From positions 1 to 13,436 of the forward strand of contig CALCYA010000034.1 of assembly GCA_937906165.1 (NCBI GenBank): 13,436 bases of DNA. The letters run 5' to 3'. Below the pieces are notes generated by a model, which saw only the letters and a list, made by a program, of their open reading frames with translations, did not search any database and was not told the DNA's origin. Source of the DNA: an uncultured Bacteroidales bacterium. GTDB lineage: Bacteria > Bacteroidota > Bacteroidia > Bacteroidales > Bacteroidaceae. This document shows, in pieces, positions 1-6,447 of this stretch (positions are counted from its first letter, which is position 1; each line of letters begins with the position of its first letter). The position numbers were made by a program, and so were the translations under genes.

Positions 1-202
1 CTCCGCACTGCCGCACAATGGCCTGCAAACAAGCGGCCATGAGCTGGATTTTTAATGGTGCCGGTTTATTTTGGAATTACCTATGCAAGCGAAAATGCTC
101 ACTACACCTCATTGAAAAAATCACCCCTCCCCCCAGATTTTGTAAGTAAGCCGAACTAAGTTTTAACGATGCTGAATAATCGTGCTTCTTGCGCATAAAA
201 TA
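1..202. other. left-edge region with no convincing gene
   Basis: I find no recognisable gene here. One plus-strand frame is open from the edge to about base 149, but its product is Cys/Lys-rich and resembles nothing I know. A hairpin with arms ATGGCC (18-23) and GGCCAT (35-40) is followed by an ATTTTT run, so it could terminate a gene lying to the left. A C-rich run follows at about 122-134. The stretch may be the tail of a neighbouring gene plus spacer. Confidence 0.4.
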
Positions 203-235
203 AACCCTAAAGTTTTTTGTCCAAACTTTGGGGTT
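203..235 (-). terminator. hairpin terminator after the M20 deacylase gene
   Basis: Arms 203-215 (AACCCTAAAGTTT) and 223-235 (AAACTTTGGGGTT) pair over 13 bp with one G-U pair and a 7-base loop. Read on the minus strand, the stem lies 17 bases past the stop codon of the deacylase gene and is followed by a T-rich run (TTATTTTAT). The plus-strand side has no T run, so it most likely ends minus-strand transcription. Confidence 0.7.
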
Positions 236-252
236 CACTTCACTTTCTCGAA

Positions 253-1326
253 TTACAATCTCAGTCCATCGAGCATCTCGGCAAACAATTTCATTCCGTC
301 GCGTATCTCACTGATGAGGACATACTCGTTGGCTGTATGCGAGCGGGCTGTATCACCGGGGCCCATCTTGAGTGTGGGGATATTCAGCAGTGCCTGGTTC
401 GACAGCGTTGGCGAGCCGTAAGGCTTGCGGCCCATCTCTATGGCACGCTTTACAAGCGGATGTTCAAGGGATATCGATGATGAGTTGAGGCGTGTGGAAC
501 GTGCCTTGACCTCACTCTTGACATTGCTCTTTATTATATCGAGAAGCTCGCTGTTCGAATAACACTCGGTGCTGCGTATGTCAACGACATAACTGCAGCT
601 GTCGGGGATGACATTGTGCTGTGTACCGGCGTTTATCTGTGTCACGGTCATCTTCACATCACCGAAAAGAGCCGATGACTTGGGCAATTTATTGTTGCGG
701 AACCATTCAATATCCCTTATGGCATTATAAATGGCATTGTCGCCCTCGTTGCGTGCGGCGTGGCCCGACACTCCCTTTGCTACACAATCGAGCACCATAA
801 GACCCTTCTCGGCCACGGCTGGCTGCATACTTGTGGGCTCACCGATGATTGCACATGTGACGGGTGGCAAGTGCGGGATGAGTGACTCGATGCCGTTCTT
901 GCCCGACACCTCCTCTTCGGCCGACGCCACAAAGATTGTATTGTAATTCTGCTTGCTCTGGCATATCTTGTAGAACACCTGCAACAGTGTCACGAGCGAC
1001 GCACCGTCGTCGTTGCTTCCGAGGCCATAGATTCTGTCACCCTCGATGATTGGGGTGAAAGGGTGCTTGCTCCAGCCGCTGACAGGCTTTACAGTGTCTA
1101 TGTGGGCATCGAGCAGCAAAGTCGGGCGTGATGCGTCGAACCCCGGTGCAACGCACCACAGGTTGTTCAGGTGACGGTGCACCTCGCACTGCACAGGAGC
1201 ACCACGTTCGATAAAATGTTGTAGTCTGTCCGTCGCATCACCCTCTTCACGGCTCAACGAAGGGGTATTTATCAACACCTTCAACAGCTCGACGGCCTGG
1301 CTTACATTCGATTCGCTTATAATCAT
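253..1326 (-). CDS. argE: M20-family metallo-deacylase, probably the arginine-pathway ArgE type
   Basis: This is a 357-residue zinc amidohydrolase of the M20/ArgE-DapE family, expected in the cytoplasm. Visible family landmarks are the metal-site segment LLDAHIDTV (His75, Asp77), GLGSNDDGA (Asp106), the Glu-Glu pair in ASAEEEV (137-138), GEPT (Glu163) and a C-terminal GPGDTARSHTANEY that carries the last metal-ligand His. This tail resembles Bacteroidota enzymes that deacylate N-acyl-ornithine or N-acyl-citrulline in arginine synthesis. Bacteroides is known to use N-succinyl intermediates, so succinyl rather than acetyl substrates are plausible but not shown by sequence. I chose ATG 1326 because a longer TTG start at 1353 would lie inside the promoter -7 box. 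The gene is monocistronic, diverges from prfB and has no other arg gene beside it. A DapE- or LysK-like role cannot be excluded. Confidence 0.85.
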   Translation of the reverse strand: MIISESNVSQAVELLKVLINTPSLSREEGDATDRLQHFIERGAPVQCEVHRHLNNLWCVAPGFDASRPTLLLDAHIDTVKPVSGWSKHPFTPIIEGDRIYGLGSNDDGASLVTLLQVFYKICQSKQNYNTIFVASAEEEVSGKNGIESLIPHLPPVTCAIIGEPTSMQPAVAEKGLMVLDCVAKGVSGHAARNEGDNAIYNAIRDIEWFRNNKLPKSSALFGDVKMTVTQINAGTQHNVIPDSCSYVVDIRSTECYSNSELLDIIKSNVKSEVKARSTRLNSSSISLEHPLVKRAIEMGRKPYGSPTLSNQALLNIPTLKMGPGDTARSHTANEYVLISEIRDGMKLFAEMLDGLRL

Positions 1327-1350
1327 AAATCTGTTTCTGAATTTGGAGCG

Positions 1351-1382
1351 CAAAGATACAACAGTAAAGGTGCACTTTCAAA
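1351..1382 (-). promoter_or_regulatory. Bacteroidota-type promoter for the M20 deacylase gene
   Basis: On the minus strand, TTTG (1382-1379) is followed after exactly 20 bases by TATCTTTG (1358-1351). This matches the -33/-7 pattern of the primary sigma factor of Bacteroidota (TTTG, N19-21, TAnnTTTG). Transcription should start around 1344, leaving a short leader before ATG 1326. Confidence 0.8.
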
Positions 1383-1452
1383 ATCCGCACAAAGATTTTA
1401 TCAACAAAAAGAGGAGACAAACAGGTAAAAACACCCTTTACGCGCGCATATA

Positions 1453-1484
1453 TTTGCTTATTTTTGAAGATAGTTGTATCTTCG
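1453..1484 (+). promoter_or_regulatory. Bacteroidota-type promoter for prfB
   Basis: TTTG (1453-1456), a 20-base spacer, then TATCTTCG (1477-1484) fit TTTG-N20-TAnnTTTG with one mismatch in the -7 box. The predicted start near 1490 gives a leader of about 23 bases before ATG 1513. It faces away from the deacylase promoter, and the two are about 70 bases apart. Confidence 0.7.
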
Positions 1485-1512
1485 CGCAGAATTTCAAAAA
1501 GATATACATCAA

Positions 1513-2628
1513 ATGATTACAGCCGACCAACTGAAAGATATAAAGGAGCGCACCGATGCGCTCAAGCAGTACCTTGCCATCGATGAGAAGATTATCCAGG
1601 TAGAGGAGGAGCAGCTACGTACTCAGGCACCGGGATTCTGGGACAATGCCAAGGAGGCCGAGGCACAGATGAAGAAAGTGAAGGGCCTGCAGGCGTGGAT
1701 TGACGGCTACAAGGAGGTCAAGAACCGTACCGAGGAGGCCGAGATGGCTATGGAGCTCTACCGCGAGGAGATGGTAGAGGAGCACGAGGTTGACGATGCA
1801 TATGCACGCGCCCTCACAGCTGTTGAGGAGCTTGAGCTCAAGAACATGCTCCGCGGCGAGGCCGATGACATGGACTGTGTGCTCAAGATAAACTCTGGTG
1901 CCGGCGGTACCGAGGCACAGGACTGGGCAAGCATGCTCATGCGTATGTATATGCGCTGGGCCGAGGCCAACGGCTACAAGGTTACCGTTGCCAACCTTCA
2001 GGAGGCCGAGGATGCAGGTATCAAGACAGTTACCCTTGAACTCAAGGGCCCTTACGCATACGGCTACCTCAAGGGCGAGAACGGCGTTCACCGTCTGGTG
2101 CGCGTGAGCCCCTACAATGCCCAGGGCAAACGAATGACATCGTTCAGCTCGGTGTTCGTCACTCCGCTTGTCGATGACAGCATTGAGGTTGTTGTAGAGC
2201 CTGCACGTATATCATGGGATACCTTCCGAAGCGGTGGTGCCGGTGGTCAGAACGTGAACAAGGTGGAGTCGGGTGTGCGCTTGCGCTATCAGTACAAGGA
2301 CCCGTATACAGGTGCCGAAGAGGAGATTCTCATTGAGAACACCGAGACCCGCGACCAACCCAAGAACAAGGAGAATGCCATGCGTCAGTTGCGTTCTATC
2401 CTCTACAACAAGGAGATGCAGCACCGCATGGAGGAGCAGGCAAAGGTTGAGGCCGGCAAGAAGAAGATTGAGTGGGGTTCACAGATACGAAGCTATGTGT
2501 TCGACGACCGTCGTGTGAAAGACCACCGTACAAACTTCCAGACATCGGATGTAGGCGGAGTAATGGACGGTAAGATAGACGGCTTCATCAAGGCATTCCT
2601 TATGGAGTTCTCCGAGGACGCAAAGTAA
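1513..2628 (+). CDS. prfB: peptide chain release factor 2 (RF2)
   Basis: RF2 recognises UGA and UAA stop codons on the ribosome and triggers hydrolysis of peptidyl-tRNA. The 371-residue product has the N-terminal helical domain (about 1-115), the central domain with the codon-reading tripeptide at 199-201 (here Ser-Pro-Tyr instead of the canonical Ser-Pro-Phe), and the catalytic loop SGGAGGQNVNK with GGQ at 244-246. Ser240, not Thr, occupies the position matching E. coli residue 246. The reading frame is uninterrupted. The segment LKQYL-AIDEK aligns with the place where many bacterial prfB genes carry an in-frame UGA and a +1 frameshift, but the codons here are CTT GCC. ATG 1513 is preferred over an upstream in-frame TTG at 1474, which lies inside the promoter region. 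It is probably co-transcribed with the CYTH gene that starts 6 bases later. Confidence 0.97.
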   Translation: MITADQLKDIKERTDALKQYLAIDEKIIQVEEEQLRTQAPGFWDNAKEAEAQMKKVKGLQAWIDGYKEVKNRTEEAEMAMELYREEMVEEHEVDDAYARALTAVEELELKNMLRGEADDMDCVLKINSGAGGTEAQDWASMLMRMYMRWAEANGYKVTVANLQEAEDAGIKTVTLELKGPYAYGYLKGENGVHRLVRVSPYNAQGKRMTSFSSVFVTPLVDDSIEVVVEPARISWDTFRSGGAGGQNVNKVESGVRLRYQYKDPYTGAEEEILIENTETRDQPKNKENAMRQLRSILYNKEMQHRMEEQAKVEAGKKKIEWGSQIRSYVFDDRRVKDHRTNFQTSDVGGVMDGKIDGFIKAFLMEFSEDAK

Positions 2629-2634
2629 CAGCAC

Positions 2635-3105
2635 ATGGCATTAGAGATTGAGAGGAAATTCCTTGTCACCGATGACAGCTACAAGGCAATGGCATTCCGC
2701 TGTGACCGCATTGCACAAGGCTATCTGTGCCGCGAAGGCGGCAACTCGACCCGCGTGAGGGTACGTGGCGACAAGGGGTATCTCACCATCAAAGGACCGT
2801 CGATGGACGGCGGACTCAGCCGCTTCGAGTGGGAAAAGGAGATTCCCGAGAGCGAGGCCTGGGAACTGCTGAAACTGTGCCACGGCGGCATAATAGACAA
2901 GACGCGCCACCTTGTGAAGTGCGGCAACCACACATTCGAGGTAGATGAGTTCCACGGCGACAACGACGGCCTTGTGGTGGCCGAGGTGGAACTTGAAAGC
3001 CCCGACGAAGCATTTGAAAGGCCCCCATTCCTTGGAAAAGAGGTAACAGGCGACAAACGCTACTATAACTCCAGCCTTACAAGATTCCCTTTCAAATATT
3101 GGTAA
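2635..3105 (+). CDS. CYTH-domain protein (triphosphate tunnel metalloenzyme family)
   Basis: The 156-residue single-domain protein opens with EIERKFLV, the ExExK signature (Glu4, Glu6, Lys8) of the CYTH superfamily. It continues with the expected alternation of basic and acidic strands: RVRVRG, LTIKGP, FEWEKEI, FEVDEFHG and VAEVELES. Such residues line a beta-barrel tunnel that binds triphosphate and divalent metal. Small bacterial members are often inorganic triphosphatases, and related enzymes act as adenylate cyclases or thiamine triphosphatases. The compact size and lack of a CHAD domain favour a stand-alone phosphohydrolase, but the substrate cannot be read from sequence. It starts 6 bases after prfB and shares its promoter; a strong hairpin begins at its stop codon. 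Confidence 0.88.
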   Translation: MALEIERKFLVTDDSYKAMAFRCDRIAQGYLCREGGNSTRVRVRGDKGYLTIKGPSMDGGLSRFEWEKEIPESEAWELLKLCHGGIIDKTRHLVKCGNHTFEVDEFHGDNDGLVVAEVELESPDEAFERPPFLGKEVTGDKRYYNSSLTRFPFKYW

Positions 3106-3142
3106 TACGAGATGGTGACCCATTGTGGTCACCATCTTGTAT
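3105..3142 (+). terminator. strong hairpin at the end of the prfB-CYTH operon
   Basis: Arms 3105-3120 (ATACGAGATGGTGACC) and 3127-3142 (GGTCACCATCTTGTAT) pair over 16 bp with one G-U pair and a 6-base loop. The stem starts on the last base of the CYTH stop codon. A clear U tract is missing, which weakens the call, but position and stability suit an operon end. Confidence 0.65.
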
Positions 3143-3169
3143 TTAGGAGATGAATAAAAATATGTAGTT

Positions 3170-3321
3170 CAAGGCTTGCTATGCCTTAAAAACCGCAACC
3201 GACGCTGTAACGCGAGAGCAAAGAGTGCTCGCATTCTATGCCGAGCTACGAGGAGGAAAAGCCACTTAGTGGGTTAATTTACTAAGCGTAAATGAGGATT
3301 TTTAAGGCAAGCGTAACACAG
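3170..3321 (+). repeat. structured repeat, copy 1 (long form)
   Basis: This copy shares two conserved blocks with the element at 10273-10346. The left block is CAAGGCTTGC (3170-3179), seven variable bases, then TAAAAACCGCA (3187-3197). The right block spans 3278-3304 and contains the small hairpin TTTAC-taagc-GTAAA and GAGGATTTTTA, followed by TAACaCAG. GCCTTAAAAA (3183-3192) pairs perfectly with TTTTTAAGGC (3299-3308), enclosing the element. Compared with copy 2 it carries about 78 extra bases between the blocks, including further small hairpins (GCGAGAGC/GCTCGC with a bulge at 3212-3232; CCACT/AGTGG at 3262-3272). No ORF is present. It lies between the 3' ends of the convergent CYTH and VanZ genes. 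It could be a mobile palindromic element, a non-coding RNA or an unusual terminator; I cannot assign it to a known family. Confidence 0.75.
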
Positions 3322-3332
3322 AAATACACTTT

Positions 3333-3737
3333 TTAGTCATCTTTGTTTCCGAACAGATAGCTCAACAACGTCACGCACACAATATTCGCAAATATAATAC
3401 CAAGCACATTGAACAGCAGGTCCATCGCATCGCCGGCGCGGTATGTGGTAAGTTCGCTCTGCAGATACTCCATAAGCCCGCTGAAGAGAGCCGGAATAAG
3501 AAATATTGCAATGAAAGCCTTTATACTCTTTATTCCGCTATGGCTCCTGAAGAACTCAAACCATATGATAGTACTTAGCCCCGCATACATGACAAAATGC
3601 GCAAGTTTGTCCATATGTGCAAAAAGCGACAGGGAAACATCGTCCGATGGCTTGAAGAGGCTCAAATAAACGATGGCACCTAAGGTGAGCAGCGAAAGAG
3701 GGTAACGCTTAAGGTATTTCAGTATGTACTTTAGCAT
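3333..3737 (-). CDS. VanZ-family small membrane protein
   Basis: The 134-residue protein has four likely membrane segments (about 12-28, 45-62, 71-90, 105-128). It carries the VanZ-like pattern DKLAHF (43-48), then E90xxQ93, then R100-x2-D103-x2-D106-x3-N110-x2-G113. VanZ proteins were named for teicoplanin resistance in Enterococcus, but most chromosomal members have no defined job, and I infer none here. The start was set at ATG 3737, since the longer in-frame TTG at 3800 coincides with the last bases of a promoter -7 box. It is a single gene, convergent with the prfB-CYTH operon. Its 3' end is 12 bases from the structured repeat. Confidence 0.85.
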   Translation of the reverse strand: MLKYILKYLKRYPLSLLTLGAIVYLSLFKPSDDVSLSLFAHMDKLAHFVMYAGLSTIIWFEFFRSHSGIKSIKAFIAIFLIPALFSGLMEYLQSELTTYRAGDAMDLLFNVLGIIFANIVCVTLLSYLFGNKDD

Positions 3738-3797
3738 ATTTCTACAGTATGTAACAATTCTGATGCCATAATTGCTCAGACAAGTCCTTATTTTTTG

Positions 3798-3830
3798 CAA
3801 AGGTACAACAAATTAGGAATAACAGGACAA
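3798..3830 (-). promoter_or_regulatory. Bacteroidota-type promoter for the VanZ-family gene
   Basis: On the minus strand TACCTTTG (3805-3798) matches TAnnTTTG exactly. A TTGT at 3830-3827 sits 21 bases upstream as a plausible -33 element. The leader to ATG 3737 would be about 50 bases. Confidence 0.65.
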
Positions 3831-3859
3831 TACACTGCTGTTTTATATGGATTTAACAA

Positions 3860-3895
3860 CTGCCCTTGCTGTAACAGCTGTTACAGCAAGGGCAG
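3860..3895 (-). terminator. perfect 36-bp palindrome, probable terminator of the lipoprotein gene
   Basis: CTGCCCTTGCTGTAACAG (3860-3877) is followed directly by its exact reverse complement (3878-3895). As RNA it folds into a long GC-containing stem with a minimal loop. On the minus strand it lies about 50 bases beyond the lipoprotein stop codon and is followed by TTGTTAAAT. It separates that gene from the VanZ promoter. A symmetrical protein-binding site is the alternative reading. Confidence 0.65.
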
Positions 3896-3945
3896 CACAG
3901 AAAATCAAAGAATTGATTTTAAATTACAGTTCCATAGTTCTGCAA

Positions 3946-4869
3946 TCAGCTTGCTCTTACCACGAGATAACGTGTTACGCTCCAGAACAGTCTGTTGTCT
4001 ATGATCTTCAATGTAAGCAGACCGTCCTCGTTCTCCACGATTGTATAAGAACCTTCGGGGTGGGTCGTGAGCACCTTGGCTTTCTTTGTACCAAGAGCGA
4101 TATCACTTGTATTCCTGATGTCCACCTGTGTGAAGTTCTCCTTATTCACAGAAGCATCCTCCATGACATCACCTTTCTTGAAGAGGCCTGTGTTGGTAAG
4201 GATATTCTGCTCCTTGAGCTCCTTCTTGCTGCCGATAATATACCATGCAGCATTGAGGGCTGCATCCTGCGCAGCGATGGTGTTGTCGCTCTCGGCATTC
4301 TGTGCCACGAGATCCTCCTTGATGGCTGTGAGTGAAGCCACTGTCTCATCGAGCTCCGTAATGCGGATGTTCTTTGCTGCAAGCTCCTCCTGGAGGGCCT
4401 TCACCTCGTCGGCCTTCGCTGCAAGGTCCGCGGTAAGCGAAGCGACAGCCTTCTTTAACTGTGCGGACCTGTTGTTGCTTTTGTCAAGCTTAGACTGCAG
4501 CTCCTCGATCAGAGCCTTGTTCTCCTGCATTCTGCTCTGGATGAAAGCAAGGTCGGCCTTTATGTTCTCTCCAAAATCTGCCGGAGCATTCTCAAGAGAA
4601 CCACTCTGCACAGCTATGCGATCCTCAGCCTCGTTTATCTTGCGAAATCCTTCCGACACCTCGTTGAATAGACCCATGAACTCATTTACCTCATTATTTG
4701 ACTTGTTGAGCTCTATGTTCAGTGAGTCGACCCTTGCCGTAAGCTCCTCTTTACTTGGACCGTTGTTACATGATGCCAAAAATGCAACACCCAATGCCAC
4801 CAAGGCTACTCTCTTTGTTCCACTTATGAAACCGTTCACATAGTTCTTTCTTTCAGTTGTCTTTTTCAT
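3946..4869 (-). CDS. coiled-coil lipoprotein, probable sigma-54 target
   Basis: The 307-residue protein has an unusually long basic N-terminus, a hydrophobic segment (20-31) and a lipobox LASC with the lipidated Cys at 34, so it should be anchored in the envelope. Residues about 40-205 are rich in Glu, Lys, Ala, Leu and Asn with heptad-like spacing (for example SKLDKSNNRSAQLKK and ADEVKALQEELAAKN), indicating a long coiled coil. A compact C-terminal domain follows, beginning AWYIIGSKKELKEQNIL (208-224) and ending in a beta-rich segment. I recognise this as a Bacteroidales envelope coiled-coil type but know no function. Its start lies 63 bases downstream of a predicted sigma-54 start site, in the intergenic space next to an NtrC-type regulator gene. 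I infer control by that regulator. Sensing or scaffolding at the cell surface is only a guess. Confidence 0.85.
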   Translation of the reverse strand: MKKTTERKNYVNGFISGTKRVALVALGVAFLASCNNGPSKEELTARVDSLNIELNKSNNEVNEFMGLFNEVSEGFRKINEAEDRIAVQSGSLENAPADFGENIKADLAFIQSRMQENKALIEELQSKLDKSNNRSAQLKKAVASLTADLAAKADEVKALQEELAAKNIRITELDETVASLTAIKEDLVAQNAESDNTIAAQDAALNAAWYIIGSKKELKEQNILTNTGLFKKGDVMEDASVNKENFTQVDIRNTSDIALGTKKAKVLTTHPEGSYTIVENEDGLLTLKIIDNRLFWSVTRYLVVRAS

Positions 4870-4941
4870 GATTGTTGCTTTTAAATTTTATAATTAATCT
4901 ATTTTCTGTTACCTGAAGGCAAGCGCCTACACTATATATGG

Positions 4942-4958
4942 TACAAAAAGCGTGCCAA
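4942..4958 (-). promoter_or_regulatory. sigma-54 (RpoN) -24/-12 promoter for the lipoprotein gene
   Basis: The minus strand reads TTGGCACG-CTTT-TTGTA, which matches the sigma-54 consensus TTGGCACG-N4-TTGCA at all but one fixed base (-12 GC is GT). GG at 4956-4955 and G at 4944 are separated by the required 10 bases. Transcription would begin near 4932, giving a leader of about 62 bases to ATG 4869. No good TAnnTTTG box was found for this gene, and the neighbouring gene encodes a sigma-54 activator, both of which support the call. Confidence 0.75.
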
Positions 4959-5014
4959 AAAATCATATAATTTCATAAATTATTGAAAATCAATAATTAA
5001 AATTTTATTCCATA

Positions 5015-5073
5015 TTCCAAAGAGTGTGGAAAAGTGTGGATTTATGTGGAACAATATGTGGAAATTTTCCACA
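5015..5073. promoter_or_regulatory. phased TGTGGA repeats, candidate enhancer (UAS) for the NtrC-type regulator
   Basis: TGTGGA occurs at 5025, 5035, 5045 and 5057, so at steps of 10, 10 and 12 bp, roughly one helical turn each. The last copy forms a perfect 17-bp dyad, TGTGGAAATTTTCCACA (5057-5073). A second inverted pair is TTCCA-N7-TGGAA (5015-5031). The cluster lies about 80-140 bp upstream of the predicted sigma-54 start, the usual enhancer distance, and just beyond the 3' end of the regulator gene. A 17-bp dyad is also the size bound by NtrC. The motifs resemble DnaA boxes (TGTGGATAA) with one or two mismatches, so DnaA binding is the competing explanation. The stretch 4957-5020 between promoter and repeats is very AT-rich. 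Confidence 0.55.
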
Positions 5074-5090
5074 CTCATATGTATAAACGG

Positions 5091-6425
5091 CTACTCGAGA
5101 CCATATATCTTGAGTTTATTATAGAGTGTCTTGCGGTCTATACCCAGAAGCACTGCCGCACGACTCTTGTTGTTTCCGGTGCGTTTCAAGGCATCGATTA
5201 TACGGTTCTTCTCGTCCTGCTTGTCGAACAGCGGCCTTGTCACGTCAGCGGCGGATGGCTGTATGTCAAGGTCTGCTGCCGTTATGAAACCTCCCTGAGC
5301 CAAAAGTGTAGCACGCTTGACCACATTCTTGAGCTGGCGCAGATTACCGGGCCACGTGTATTCCTGTAGAAGAGCTGTCGCTTCTGCATCAAAGCCTACT
5401 AGCTCCCTACCCAGTTCACGGTTGGCATGGTCAAGGAAAAAGTTGGCAAAAAGCATTATATCCTGCTGACGCTCCTTGAGGGAGGGCATGCGCAAGGTGA
5501 ACTCGTTGATGCGATGATACAGGTCCTCACGGAAAGTACCGTTCTCTATGGCAGCCTGGAGGTCCTCGTTTGTAGCGCACACCAAACGCACATCGACATC
5601 GATCTCTTTTGTAGAACCCACAGGGCGCACACGTCTCTCCTGCAGTGCACGCAGCAACTGCACCTGGACCTCATAACTGAGGTTACCTATCTCATCAAGG
5701 AAAAGCGTACCGCCGTCAGCCTCCACAAAAGCACCGGCCTTGTCGGTGACTGCACCCGTGAATGCCCCCTTGACATGACCGAAGAACTCCGATGCTGCAA
5801 GTTCCTTGGGTATGGCACCGCAGTCAATGGCAATGAATGGCTTATCACTGCGTTTGCTCAGCCTGTGTATGCGTTTGGCCACAAACTCCTTTCCTGTGCC
5901 GCTTGCCCCGCTTATGAGCACCGACATCGGTGTCGGGGCAACAAGGGAAACATAGTTGTAGAGTTGCCGTGCAGGCTCGCTCTTGCCTTCCATGAACTCA
6001 TTGTAATCCGCTGCCACGGAGGGTGCAGTCCTGCCTTTTGATGCAGTGACAGGAGTGTATTCCTTGGGTTTTATGGCATCCTCTATCTTTTTGAGTAGTA
6101 CGTCGGGATGGACTGGCTTCGACACATAGTCACATGCACCGTTTTTCATGGCATTCACCGCGCCTTGTATATCGGCATAACCCGTCATGATGATGATGGG
6201 TATAGACAGACTTTTCTCCTTGGTCCATCCAAGCAGGGATGTACCGTCACCGTCGGGCAGACGAAGATCAGAGAGTATCAGGTCAACACCTGCCTTGTCC
6301 AGCTCCTTGCATGCCGCACCCACACTACTTGCCGTGAATACATCGAAGCCCTTTCTCGCAAGCCATGTCCCCATCATGGTAGAGAAAGTCAAATCATCCT
6401 CAACTAACAATATACTTTTGGACAT
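5091..6425 (-). CDS. sigma-54-dependent response regulator, NtrC family
   Basis: The 444-residue protein has all three domains of a bacterial enhancer-binding protein. The receiver (1-118) shows acidic pocket Glu9/Asp10/Asp11, phospho-acceptor Asp53 in LILSDLRLP, Thr81 and Lys103. The AAA+ domain (about 145-375) has Walker A GASGTGKE (173-180), the sigma-54-contacting GAFTGA (220-225), Walker B GGTLFLDEIG (238-247) and FREDLYHRINEF with the arginine finger. The C-terminus NNKSRAAVLLGIDRKTLYNKLKIYGLE is a Fis-type helix-turn-helix. All key residues are intact, so it should activate sigma-54 promoters when phosphorylated. It follows the hybrid kinase gene by 22 bases and is probably co-transcribed with it. 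A candidate target promoter and binding sites lie just downstream, ahead of the lipoprotein gene. I give no gene symbol because ZraR/AtoC-style names would imply a signal that is not visible. Confidence 0.95.
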   Translation of the reverse strand: MSKSILLVEDDLTFSTMMGTWLARKGFDVFTASSVGAACKELDKAGVDLILSDLRLPDGDGTSLLGWTKEKSLSIPIIIMTGYADIQGAVNAMKNGACDYVSKPVHPDVLLKKIEDAIKPKEYTPVTASKGRTAPSVAADYNEFMEGKSEPARQLYNYVSLVAPTPMSVLISGASGTGKEFVAKRIHRLSKRSDKPFIAIDCGAIPKELAASEFFGHVKGAFTGAVTDKAGAFVEADGGTLFLDEIGNLSYEVQVQLLRALQERRVRPVGSTKEIDVDVRLVCATNEDLQAAIENGTFREDLYHRINEFTLRMPSLKERQQDIMLFANFFLDHANRELGRELVGFDAEATALLQEYTWPGNLRQLKNVVKRATLLAQGGFITAADLDIQPSAADVTRPLFDKQDEKNRIIDALKRTGNNKSRAAVLLGIDRKTLYNKLKIYGLE

Positions 6426-6447
6426 AATATCAATTTATAACTGATTC

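Noticed and set aside
1327..1353. A longer start for the M20 deacylase at TTG 1353
   Set aside because: The codon is part of the TATCTTTG promoter box, so it cannot be in the transcript; ATG 1326 fits.
1474..1512. A longer prfB start at TTG 1474
   Set aside because: The extension overlaps the promoter -7 box and would precede the transcription start; ATG 1513 gives the usual RF2 N-terminus.
4067..4843. A 258-codon plus-strand ORF opposite the lipoprotein gene
   Set aside because: It is the antisense shadow of a low-complexity coiled-coil gene: its Ser/Leu/Ala-rich product reflects the complement of Glu/Lys/Ala codons, and the minus-strand gene has a lipobox, promoter and coherent domains.
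4915..4926. AAGGCAAGCG as a third copy of the structured repeat
   Set aside because: Only about ten bases match the right end of copy 1; neither conserved block nor a closing stem is present.
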